Positions 56,809-64,000 of a DNA stretch of 64,000 nt are shown in pieces (position 1 is the first letter of the stretch; every line of letters starts with the position of its first letter). The DNA is from Ferrimonas lipolytica. GTDB taxonomy: Bacteria > Pseudomonadota > Gammaproteobacteria > Enterobacterales > Shewanellaceae. The stretch covers positions 1,860,001 to 1,924,000 of the forward strand of contig NZ_CP051180.1 of assembly GCF_012295575.1 (NCBI RefSeq), in the 5' to 3' direction. Under the pieces are notes generated by a model. That model saw only the letters and a program-made list of their open reading frames with translations, did not search any database and was not told where the DNA came from. The translations under genes and the position numbers were made by a program.

Positions 56809-58383
56809 TTATTCCCACTCGATGGTTGCCGGCGGCTTACCGGAAATATCGTAAACCACGCGCGATATCCCTTCGATTTCATTGATGATGCGATTGGAAA
56901 CCTTACCTAAAAAATCATACGGCAGGTGGGCCCAGTGCGCCGTCATAAAGTCGATGGTTTCTACCGCGCGAAGGGAAACAACCCAATCGTACTTACGGCC
57001 ATCACCCATGACGCCAACGGACTTTACTGGCAGGAACACGGTAAACGCTTGAGAAACCTTGTTGTACAAATCAGCTTTATGCAGTTCATCAATGAAGATC
57101 GCATCGGCACGACGTAATAAGTCGCAGTACTCTTTCTTCACTTCACCCAGAACACGTACGCCTAAACCAGGCCCAGGGAATGGATGACGGTACAGCATGT
57201 TGTACGGTAAACCGAGCTCTAGGCCAATCTTGCGTACTTCATCTTTAAACAACTCGGTTAGTGGCTCAACCAAGCCCAGTTCCATATCTTCTGGCAGGCC
57301 ACCAACGTTGTGGTGTGACTTGATCACATGCGCTTTACCGGTCGCCGCACCAGCGGACTCGATCACATCAGGATAGATGGTGCCCTGTGCTAACCATTTT
57401 ACTTCTTGAATGCGGCTAGCCTGCTCATCAAACAACTCGATAAAGGTGTGGCCAATCGCTTTGCGCTTTAGTTCAGGATCATTGATGCCCTTCAGGGCAT
57501 CCAAGAAACGCTGCTCAGCATCAACTCGAACGATGTTAAGTCCAAAATGGTCGCCAAACATCTCCATCACCTGATCGCCTTCGTTTAAACGCAGCAAGCC
57601 GTTATCGACAAAGACACAGGTAAGTTGCGAGCCAATGGCGCGATGCAGCAGCATTGCCACAACGGAAGAATCCACACCACCGGATAGCCCAAGGATTACC
57701 TTGTCGCTACCCACTTTCTGTTTGATACGCACAATAGCGTCATCGATGATAGCACTGGAGGTCCATTTAGCTTCACAGCCACAGATATCCAATACGAAGT
57801 GCTCTAGCATGCGTTTGCCTTGCTTAGAGTGAGTTACTTCAGGGTGGAACTGTACGCCGTAGAAGTGACGAGACTCATCCGCCATGGCAGCGTATGGGCA
57901 GGTTTCGGTCTCAGCTATTTTGCTAAAGCCCGCGGGGATCTCAGTCACCTTGTCACCGTGGCTCATCCACACGTCAAGCAATGCGTTGCCGTCTTCACTT
58001 ACCGCATCTTCGATGTTTTTAAACAGCTTGGTTGCTGCCAACACCTTAACCTGGGCATAGCCAAATTCACGATGATCAGAACCAGAAACCTTACCGCCTA
58101 ACTGCTCGGCCATGGTCTGCATGCCGTAACAGACACCCAACACTGGAACACCGGCATCAAATACGTATTCAGGAGCGCGTGGCGAGTTCGCTTCAGTTAC
58201 CGACTCTGGGCCACCGGAAAGCACGATGCCGGTTGGGTTAAAGTCACGGATCTGCTGTTCAGATACGTCCCATCCCCACAGTTCGCAATAGACGCCGATT
58301 TCGCGAACACGGCGAGCGACTAACTGAGTGTACTGGGAACCAAAATCTAGGATCAGGATACGGTGGTCATGGATATTGCTCAT
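56809..58383 (-). CDS. guaA: GMP synthase (glutamine-hydrolysing)
   Basis: 524 residues. It converts XMP to GMP with glutamine and ATP. The class I amidotransferase domain has the nucleophile Cys in [15 protein letters not shown] (about 86) with His and Glu in [11 protein letters not shown]. The ATP-pyrophosphatase loop [13 protein letters not shown] is near residue 235. The C-terminal dimerisation domain ends PPATIEWE, as in E. coli. It is downstream of guaB with an intervening terminator hairpin. Confidence 0.97.
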   Translation of the reverse strand: MSNIHDHRILILDFGSQYTQLVARRVREIGVYCELWGWDVSEQQIRDFNPTGIVLSGGPESVTEANSPRAPEYVFDAGVPVLGVCYGMQTMAEQLGGKVSGSDHREFGYAQVKVLAATKLFKNIEDAVSEDGNALLDVWMSHGDKVTEIPAGFSKIAETETCPYAAMADESRHFYGVQFHPEVTHSKQGKRMLEHFVLDICGCEAKWTSSAIIDDAIVRIKQKVGSDKVILGLSGGVDSSVVAMLLHRAIGSQLTCVFVDNGLLRLNEGDQVMEMFGDHFGLNIVRVDAEQRFLDALKGINDPELKRKAIGHTFIELFDEQASRIQEVKWLAQGTIYPDVIESAGAATGKAHVIKSHHNVGGLPEDMELGLVEPLTELFKDEVRKIGLELGLPYNMLYRHPFPGPGLGVRVLGEVKKEYCDLLRRADAIFIDELHKADLYNKVSQAFTVFLPVKSVGVMGDGRKYDWVVSLRAVETIDFMTAHWAHLPYDFLGKVSNRIINEIEGISRVVYDISGKPPATIEWE

Positions 58384-58416
58384 GAGCTTTGTTTCTCTTT
58401 TTATAAGTGTTGTAAA

Positions 58417-58439
58417 AAGGGCAGACTCCGTCTGCCCTT
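58417..58439 (-). terminator. terminator hairpin between guaB and guaA
   Basis: Minus strand: AAGGGCAGAC, GGA loop, GTCTGCCCTT, then TTTT. It lies 8 bp after guaB and 34 bp before the guaA start, so guaA expression would depend on read-through or its own promoter. Confidence 0.75.
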
Positions 58440-58447
58440 CATCCCGA

Positions 58448-59911
58448 TTAACCCATACGGTAGTTCGGTGCTTCTTTAGTAATGGTTACGTCGTGAACGT
58501 GAGATTCTTTAATGCCAGCGCCGGAGATCCGAACAAATTCAGCTTTAGTACGCAGGGCTTCGATGGTGCCGCAACCGGTCAAACCCATGCATGAACGTAA
58601 GCCGCCCATCTGCTGGTGAATGATCTCTTTCAACTTACCTTTGTAAGGGATGCGACCTTCGATACCTTCTGGCACCATTTTGTCGGCAGCATTGTCGCTC
58701 TGGAAGTAACGATCCGATGAGCCTTGGCTCATGGCACCTAAAGAGCCCATACCACGGTAGGACTTAAAGGCACGGCCTTGATACAGCTCAGTTTCACCTG
58801 GTGCTTCTTCCGTACCCGCAAACAAACCACCAGCCATAACACAGGATGCTCCTGCAGCCAGCGCTTTGGCGATATCACCGGAGAAACGAATACCACCATC
58901 GGCGATAACTGGAATACCGTGCTTGTCACATACTGCGGCAGCATCAGCAACTGCGGTGATCTGTGGTACACCCACACCGGTAACGATACGAGTGGTACAG
59001 ATTGAACCTGGGCCAATCCCCACTTTCACGGCATCAACGCCAGCGTCAATCAACGCTTGCGCGCCTTCTGCTGTAGCTACGTTGCCACCAACGATTTGCA
59101 CCTCAGGGAATGCGGCTCGGGTTTCGCGAATGCGCTGTAATACACCTTCGGAATGGCCATGGGAGGAATCCAGCAGGATGATATCAACACCGGCTTCAAC
59201 CAAGGCGGCAACACGCTCTTCGTTACCAGCACCTGCACCAACGGCTGCGCCAACACGAAGGCGGCCCAGCTCATCCTTACATGCATGTGGTTTCTGCTCC
59301 GCTTTCTGGAAGTCCTTAACGGTGATCATGCCCTTAAGCTTGAATGCCCCATCCACTACCAATACCTTTTCGATACGGTGCTTGTGCATCAGTGCTTGTG
59401 CGTCAGTAAGAGCTGCACCCTCTTGCACGGTGATCAGCTGATCTTTCGGAGTCATCAGTTCTGGCACCGTGAGATCTGGATTAGTTACAAAACGAACGTC
59501 ACGGCCGGTAACGATACCAACCAGCTCGCCGCTTTCGGTTACCACAGGGAAGCCAGCGAAACCGCATTTATGAGTCAGCTCGCGCAGCTCCATCATGGTA
59601 GTTTCTGGGGTTACGGTTACTGGGTCTTGAACCACACCAGCTTCGTATTTCTTCACTTTACGAACTTCGTTAGCTTGCTGCTCGATGCTCATGTTTTTGT
59701 GAATAAACCCTAGGCCACCTTCTTGTGCCATCGCAATAGCCAAACGCGCTTCAGTCACAGTATCCATCGCAGCGGACAACAGTGGCAAATTAAGCGAGAT
59801 TGTTTTGGTCAGTTTGGTGCCAAGAACGGCAGTATTAGGAAGAACGGTAGAGTGGGCTGGGCATAACAAAACGTCGTCAAACGTCAGTGCCTCTTGTTTA
59901 ATTCTTAGCAT
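58448..59911 (-). CDS. guaB: inosine-5'-monophosphate dehydrogenase
   Basis: 487 residues. It oxidises IMP to XMP with NAD+, the first committed step to GMP. The barrel contains the catalytic loop [20 protein letters not shown] with the nucleophilic cysteine near residue 305. A CBS pair is inserted at about 90-205 ([36 protein letters not shown]). It is divergent from xseA with 124 bp between, as in many gammaproteobacteria. Confidence 0.97.
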   Translation of the reverse strand: MLRIKQEALTFDDVLLCPAHSTVLPNTAVLGTKLTKTISLNLPLLSAAMDTVTEARLAIAMAQEGGLGFIHKNMSIEQQANEVRKVKKYEAGVVQDPVTVTPETTMMELRELTHKCGFAGFPVVTESGELVGIVTGRDVRFVTNPDLTVPELMTPKDQLITVQEGAALTDAQALMHKHRIEKVLVVDGAFKLKGMITVKDFQKAEQKPHACKDELGRLRVGAAVGAGAGNEERVAALVEAGVDIILLDSSHGHSEGVLQRIRETRAAFPEVQIVGGNVATAEGAQALIDAGVDAVKVGIGPGSICTTRIVTGVGVPQITAVADAAAVCDKHGIPVIADGGIRFSGDIAKALAAGASCVMAGGLFAGTEEAPGETELYQGRAFKSYRGMGSLGAMSQGSSDRYFQSDNAADKMVPEGIEGRIPYKGKLKEIIHQQMGGLRSCMGLTGCGTIEALRTKAEFVRISGAGIKESHVHDVTITKEAPNYRMG

Positions 59912-60035
59912 TGCAACATTCCACCTGAGTAGGGTTTTGGGTTTGAAATATTGCTGGCGGAGTATAGCGATCTGATCTTGTCAGAACAATGATAAATTGT
60001 TACTTATGTTCGATTAATTTCAAAATTGGGTTCAA

Positions 60036-61373
60036 TTGTTTCTCGTGTCGAACAATATCCTTACCGTTTCCGGCCTTAGTCGCCAAATTAAACAGCTATT
60101 AGAAGGCAATTTAGGTCGCGTTTGGCTTAGCGGCGAAATTTCCAATTTAGCGACCCCTGCGTCCGGCCACATCTACTTTACTCTCAAAGATGATCGGAGC
60201 CAGATCCGTTGTGCGATGTTTCGCAGTCGTGCCGGTCGAGTTACCTTTGCTCCTGCTAACGGCCAGCAAGTACTGGTTCGTGCCAACCTAACCATGTATG
60301 AACCCCGTGGCGATATTCAGCTGGTAGTTGAGTCCATGCAACCCGCCGGTGACGGCCTACTTCAGCAACAGTTCGATGCGCTAAAGATGCGCCTTGCCGC
60401 TGAGGGCTTGTTCGCCACTGCCGCCAAACAACCATTGCCTAAGGCGTTACGTCGACTTGGGGTTATCACCTCAGCCAGCGGCGCAGCGATTCAAGATGTG
60501 TTGAGCGTGCTGCAGCGACGAGATCCAATGTTGCAAGTGGTTATCTACCCAACCTTGGTACAGGGCCGTGACGCCACTGCAAGCATCTGTCAGGCGCTTT
60601 ATACCGCCAACCAACGCAACGAGGTTGATTGCTTGCTACTAACCCGTGGTGGTGGCTCTATGGAGGATCTGTGGTGCTTCAACGAAGAAGCCGTTGCCCG
60701 CGCTGTGTTTGCATCGACACTGCCGGTTATTAGCGCCGTCGGCCACGAAGTGGATACCACCATCTGCGATTTTGTTGCTGATGTGCGCGCACCAACCCCA
60801 TCAGCGGCAGCGGAACTGCTCAGCCAAGACCGTAGCCACCTGTTACGGCAGACAGAACAACTGCAACAGCGATTATTACGCGCTACCCGTGGCCAACTTA
60901 CCCATCAACAACACCGGCTTGCCCTACTCGCTTCTCGGTTGGACGCGGCTCACCCGAAGAACCAGCTACAAACCCATTATCAACGCTTGGATGAGCTGAG
61001 CGCTCGTTTGCACCGTGGTATCGAAAAACAGCTGCAACTGGGCAGATTCAAGCAGCAACAGCTGTCGCAACGATTAATGAGCCAGCATCCACAACGCCGC
61101 ATTACCTCTGGCCAACAGCAATTAACGCAACTCCAACGCCGACTGGTGCAGGGACAACAACAGTTGCTGCAAAGGAATAAGCTGCAGTTAGCAAAGCTCG
61201 TCGCCACCTTAGAAGGTGTATCACCATTGGCGGTATTGAGTCGCGGCTACGCCATCCCAACCAACGCCAAGGGCAGCAACATTGTCGATAGTGCTCAGGT
61301 CGAGGTAGGCGAAACGATTAAGCTGCGATTACACCGTGGCAACCTAGCTGCCAAGGTAACCTCAACCTCATAA
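60036..61373 (+). CDS. xseA: exonuclease VII large subunit
   Basis: 445 residues. ExoVII digests single-stranded DNA from both ends together with XseB. The N-terminal OB-fold (about 8-100: [20 protein letters not shown]) is followed by the nuclease core with [15 protein letters not shown] and [20 protein letters not shown], then a long Gln-rich coiled-coil arm (about 270-390). The start is ambiguous: TTG 60036 gives 445 residues, while GTG 60045 (Met-Ser-Asn-Asn) would fit relatives about as well. Neither has a clear Shine-Dalgarno. Confidence 0.94.
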   Translation: MFLVSNNILTVSGLSRQIKQLLEGNLGRVWLSGEISNLATPASGHIYFTLKDDRSQIRCAMFRSRAGRVTFAPANGQQVLVRANLTMYEPRGDIQLVVESMQPAGDGLLQQQFDALKMRLAAEGLFATAAKQPLPKALRRLGVITSASGAAIQDVLSVLQRRDPMLQVVIYPTLVQGRDATASICQALYTANQRNEVDCLLLTRGGGSMEDLWCFNEEAVARAVFASTLPVISAVGHEVDTTICDFVADVRAPTPSAAAELLSQDRSHLLRQTEQLQQRLLRATRGQLTHQQHRLALLASRLDAAHPKNQLQTHYQRLDELSARLHRGIEKQLQLGRFKQQQLSQRLMSQHPQRRITSGQQQLTQLQRRLVQGQQQLLQRNKLQLAKLVATLEGVSPLAVLSRGYAIPTNAKGSNIVDSAQVEVGETIKLRLHRGNLAAKVTSTS

Positions 61374-61380
61374 ACAGAAA

Positions 61381-62529
61381 TCAGCCAGCGATAATTTGAT
61401 TACCACCGAGTTCAGAAGCTTGAACTAAGGCTTGAGTAGCTCGTTCATGCATGCCACTCAAGTGGTCGTCGCCACCACTCCAGAGGCTCACTCCAATTGA
61501 GAGCTCAATGTCGATAGTAGCCCCGCTGGGCAGCATAAACGGACTGCTATCGATGCGCTGCTTAAGATGGTTGACCCACTCCAATCCAGCTTGAGCGGAT
61601 TCCGCTGCAAAAAACAGTGCAAACTCATCCTGTTTCATCCGGGTCACTAGCGCTTGCTCACCAGCATAGCCACGAAGGAGCTTGGCCAAAAACTGTAACA
61701 CCAAATCACCAACCGGCCGGCCGTATTGTTGATTAACGAGCTTAAACCGGTCGATATCGATTACCACTACCGTTGCCACACGATTCCGATTGAGGCAATG
61801 AAGTAGATCGCTGGCACCTTGTTCATCAAAACGGCGTCGGTTACCTAAGCGCGTCAGCGGATCAGTAAAGGCCATATCACGATAGCGGCCAATAGTGTTT
61901 TGATCACGGCCAACATCGTGGATGGTGGTACACAGCACGCGCCGGCCGAACCAGTCGACAACAAAATCATGGATCCGTGTTTGTAGTTTATTACCCATGC
62001 AGCTCCAACTGACAGACACTGGTTCAGAAACCAAGTAACCATCACTCATCAACTGCTGGTAGTTGCTGAGGGCTGCCGGCCAATGTTCTTCGCCAATCAA
62101 AGGGCGGATCGAGTCCATCTTCAACAACTGCTTTATCGAGCTGAGCTGAAATAGATCGACGTATGCTTGGTTAGCAAACAGTGGTTTGAAGTTATCATGA
62201 ACCAAAATAGGGCGAGGATTTTCTAGCAACAGTTGGCCGAAGTTTGGCTCTAACGCTGGTCGTAATTGAGTCAGCCAACTTTGATGTTGCTCAAGCCATT
62301 TCGATTCCACCATCCACGGCAAACCTTGGTCACTAACAAACAGTTGATTACTAACGTCAGAGACCGTCCGAAGTTTCGATTTCACCTGTGGATCAGACAG
62401 AAAAGACCTACCCGACTCATTACAAGCAAACACCTCGCCATCAAGATGAACGATGGCTGCATCGGTTAAATAATTAAGCCAGTGAAATTCTGTAGCTACG
62501 GGCTGTGCCGTTAGCGGAGTTATCGACAT
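61381..62529 (-). CDS. GGDEF-family protein with degenerate active site
   Basis: 382 residues. Two PAS-like regions (about 15-70 and 100-200) precede a GGDEF domain (about 215-380: DPLTRLGNRRRFDEQ, VVVIDIDRFKLVNQQYG). The signature loop is KQDEF in VTRMKQDEFALFF instead of (G/S)GDEF, so both catalytic glycines are replaced. Diguanylate cyclase activity is unlikely unless this variant is tolerated; a GTP- or signal-binding regulatory role is more probable. No EAL domain, no membrane segment. It is convergent with xseA, 7 bp apart. Confidence 0.85.
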   Translation of the reverse strand: MSITPLTAQPVATEFHWLNYLTDAAIVHLDGEVFACNESGRSFLSDPQVKSKLRTVSDVSNQLFVSDQGLPWMVESKWLEQHQSWLTQLRPALEPNFGQLLLENPRPILVHDNFKPLFANQAYVDLFQLSSIKQLLKMDSIRPLIGEEHWPAALSNYQQLMSDGYLVSEPVSVSWSCMGNKLQTRIHDFVVDWFGRRVLCTTIHDVGRDQNTIGRYRDMAFTDPLTRLGNRRRFDEQGASDLLHCLNRNRVATVVVIDIDRFKLVNQQYGRPVGDLVLQFLAKLLRGYAGEQALVTRMKQDEFALFFAAESAQAGLEWVNHLKQRIDSSPFMLPSGATIDIELSIGVSLWSGGDDHLSGMHERATQALVQASELGGNQIIAG

Positions 62530-62634
62530 TGATTAGGGGGCTCTTAAAGATTCTGATCTGGAGTCTATCTTTGCAAGATTTACAATTTGTTATCAACCGT
62601 CACAGCCAAATTAACTATCTCGATGCAAAAAAAC

Positions 62635-62916
62635 GGCTGAGTAACGACTAAGTGCTGTTCTTCCCAATGTTGTTAAAGTACCGGCAAGATGAGTGTTAAT
62701 ACAAGGGTAAAGCACTACCGCCGTTGATCTCCTGCCGCACTGGAGCAGTTCAGCGAAGTGTTTGGGACTGCGACCTAATGCAAGGGGGGGCAAAGGGGCG
62801 AAGCTCCCCCCTAATGCATACAAGAATGTGCCGCCGCGACATAGTCTCTTAAAAACACCGAAATCGGTGAAGCCGAAGGCTTAAGATAAACTTCAACAGC
62901 TAACGACGACACAGCC
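62635..62916 (-). repeat. dispersed MITE-like element, copy F
   Basis: 282 bp; plus-strand ends GGCTGAGTAACG (one mismatch in the terminal repeat) and GACACAGCC. Its interior is nearly full length. In sense orientation it shares TTGAAGTTTATCTTAAGCC and nearby bases with copy E, so these two form a subfamily. Flanks are A-rich but without an exact duplication. It lies between the GGDEF gene and der. Confidence 0.85.
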
Positions 62917-62947
62917 CCAAAATAAGCTGTGACTTTGAAGTCGCCAA

Positions 62948-62978
62948 AAAAAACGGCCTCTAAAAGAGGCCGTTTTCT
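62948..62978 (-). terminator. rho-independent terminator of der
   Basis: AAAACGGCCTCT and AGAGGCCGTTTT pair around a 3-nt loop, followed on the minus strand by a long T-run, 10 bp after the der stop. Confidence 0.88.
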
Positions 62979-62988
62979 GTTGCAGCAG

Positions 62989-64000
62989 TTAGGCGCCGCG
63001 CTTCTTGATGTGATTCAACACCTGCCGGCGTTTACGCTGCTCAGCGGCGTTCATCTTAACGCGCTTACCCTCAAACGGGTTACTGCCTTCGGAGAAGACG
63101 ATACGGATTGGTGTCCCCATAACCTCCAACGAACGACGGAAGTAATTCATCAGGTAGCGTTTGTAGGAATCAGGAAGATCTTTAACCTGGTTTCCGTGCA
63201 CGATGATCCGCGGCGGATTGTAACCACCGGCGTGAGCGTACTTCAATTTAACACGACGACCGCGCACCATTGGTGGCTGGTGATCATCCTGCGCCATCTG
63301 CATGATACGCGTTAGCATCGCAGTCGAGGTTCGTTTGGTTGCACTGTCGTACGCTTCTTGAACCGATTCGAACAGATGTCCTACACCAGTACCATGCAAG
63401 GCAGAGATAAAGTGCAAACGAGCGAAATCTACAAAGCCCAAACGGCGATCCAGTTCGTTCTTAATCTGATCTTTATAGTCGGTAGTCAGGCCGTCCCACT
63501 TATTGACAGCAAGCACAACGGCACGGCCAGCATTGAGCGCAAAGCCGAGCAGCGACAGATCTTGATCTGCAATACCGGTGCGGGCATCAACAACCAGCAA
63601 TACTACGTTTGCATCTTCAACCGCTTGCAGTGTTTTAATAACCGAAAACTTCTCGACCGCTTCATGCATGTTTTTACGACGACGCACCCCAGCGGTATCG
63701 ATCAAGACGTATTCACGGCCGTCACGTTCCATCGGAATGTAGATAGAGTCACGAGTAGTGCCAGGCATGTCGTAGACCACCACTCGATCTTCACCGAGAA
63801 TACGGTTAGTTAGGGTCGACTTACCAACGTTTGGCTTGCCAATAATAGCCAACTTAATCGGTTGGTTACGCAGACGCTCTGATTCCTCAGCCGCAGTCTC
63901 TGCGCTCATGTTAGCCGCTTCCTCTTTAGCCAACTGCTCCGCTTCCAACGCCGCCCAATAGGCGTCATTTTCACTTAGCTCTTCTTCTGGCTCTTGCCCA
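62989..64000 (-). CDS. der: ribosome-assembly GTPase Der (EngA), N-terminal part outside the window
   Basis: About 337 residues are in the window and the frame remains open at base 64000, so the first GTPase domain is missing. Present are the acidic linker ([20 protein letters not shown]), the second GTPase domain with P-loop [10 protein letters not shown], Thr in PGTTRDS, DTAGV and NKWD, and the C-terminal KH-like domain ([20 protein letters not shown]). Der has tandem GTPase domains and is needed for 50S subunit maturation. Confidence 0.96.
   Translation of the reverse strand, partial: GQEPEEELSENDAYWAALEAEQLAKEEAANMSAETAAEESERLRNQPIKLAIIGKPNVGKSTLTNRILGEDRVVVYDMPGTTRDSIYIPMERDGREYVLIDTAGVRRRKNMHEAVEKFSVIKTLQAVEDANVVLLVVDARTGIADQDLSLLGFALNAGRAVVLAVNKWDGLTTDYKDQIKNELDRRLGFVDFARLHFISALHGTGVGHLFESVQEAYDSATKRTSTAMLTRIMQMAQDDHQPPMVRGRRVKLKYAHAGGYNPPRIIVHGNQVKDLPDSYKRYLMNYFRRSLEVMGTPIRIVFSEGSNPFEGKRVKMNAAEQRKRRQVLNHIKKRGA

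Noticed and set aside
56615-56854. 79-residue open frame overlapping the guaA terminator and 3' end
   Set aside because: It crosses the guaA terminator hairpin and runs antisense into guaA; no support.
62601-62607. CACAGCC just left of copy F as an old element remnant
   Set aside because: Only seven bases match; chance cannot be excluded.

Overview
The window is chromosomal DNA from a marine-type gammaproteobacterium, most like the Shewanella/Ferrimonas side of Alteromonadales. This rests on protein resemblance (E. coli-like NagD, AsnB, PyrBI, YajD, YdhV and Der alongside TonB-receptor arrays, a Dld-II-type lactate oxidase next to LldP, and TtrSR-like regulators), not on any rRNA. No rRNA, tRNA, CRISPR array, prophage or complete insertion sequence was seen. 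Both ends are cut inside genes: nagD at the left and der at the right.

Layout. 1-8.9 kb: nagD fragment, cupin protein, M28 lipoprotein peptidase, asnB, a MetY-type sulfhydrylase, a Na+/H+ antiporter, and a deoR-ybaK pair with a 1-nt overlap. 9-22.5 kb: four TonB-dependent receptors on the minus strand, interrupted by one methyltransferase. All four have a TTGACA-N17-GAWTAT promoter, a conserved 18-nt block at the predicted transcript start and their own upstream region. The last two are a recent tandem duplication. 22.5-30.3 kb: a gene-poor stretch with a DUF5062 gene, pyrBI, a YjbR protein, an AcuI-type reductase, a LysR regulator and a crotonase, and with four copies of a 220-290 bp repeat. 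30.5-37 kb: acyl-CoA dehydrogenase with a divergent GlxA-type regulator, then a Tat-exported ferredoxin, a YdhV-type tungsten/molybdenum oxidoreductase and an unknown gene. 37-43 kb: small housekeeping and unknown genes (DUF2496, YajD, an Omp85-type barrel, a HExxH protein, MAPEG, DUF2750, a MEST-like hydrolase). 43-50.5 kb: a TtrSR-like two-component pair, ApbE, a multi-domain FMN-binding lipoprotein, and a His-rich metal transporter with a MarR gene. 50.5-64 kb: GDT1/UPF0016 transporter, Dld-II lactate oxidase and LldP, guaBA, xseA, a degenerate GGDEF protein, and der.

The two most interesting structures are non-coding. One is a dispersed, non-autonomous (MITE-like) element with GGCTGTGT/ACACAGCC ends. 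It is present six times; one copy is flanked by a perfect 8-bp duplication and supplies the stop codon of the gene it landed in. The other is the shared promoter and 5'-leader architecture of the four TonB receptors, whose first transcribed bases could form a stem-loop maintained partly by G-U pairs.

Functionally, the window combines outer-membrane nutrient uptake with lactate and fatty-acid oxidation and anaerobic or extracytoplasmic redox chemistry (YdhV-type enzyme, covalent-flavin lipoprotein, TtrS-like sensing). It also carries nucleotide biosynthesis (PyrBI, GuaBA).
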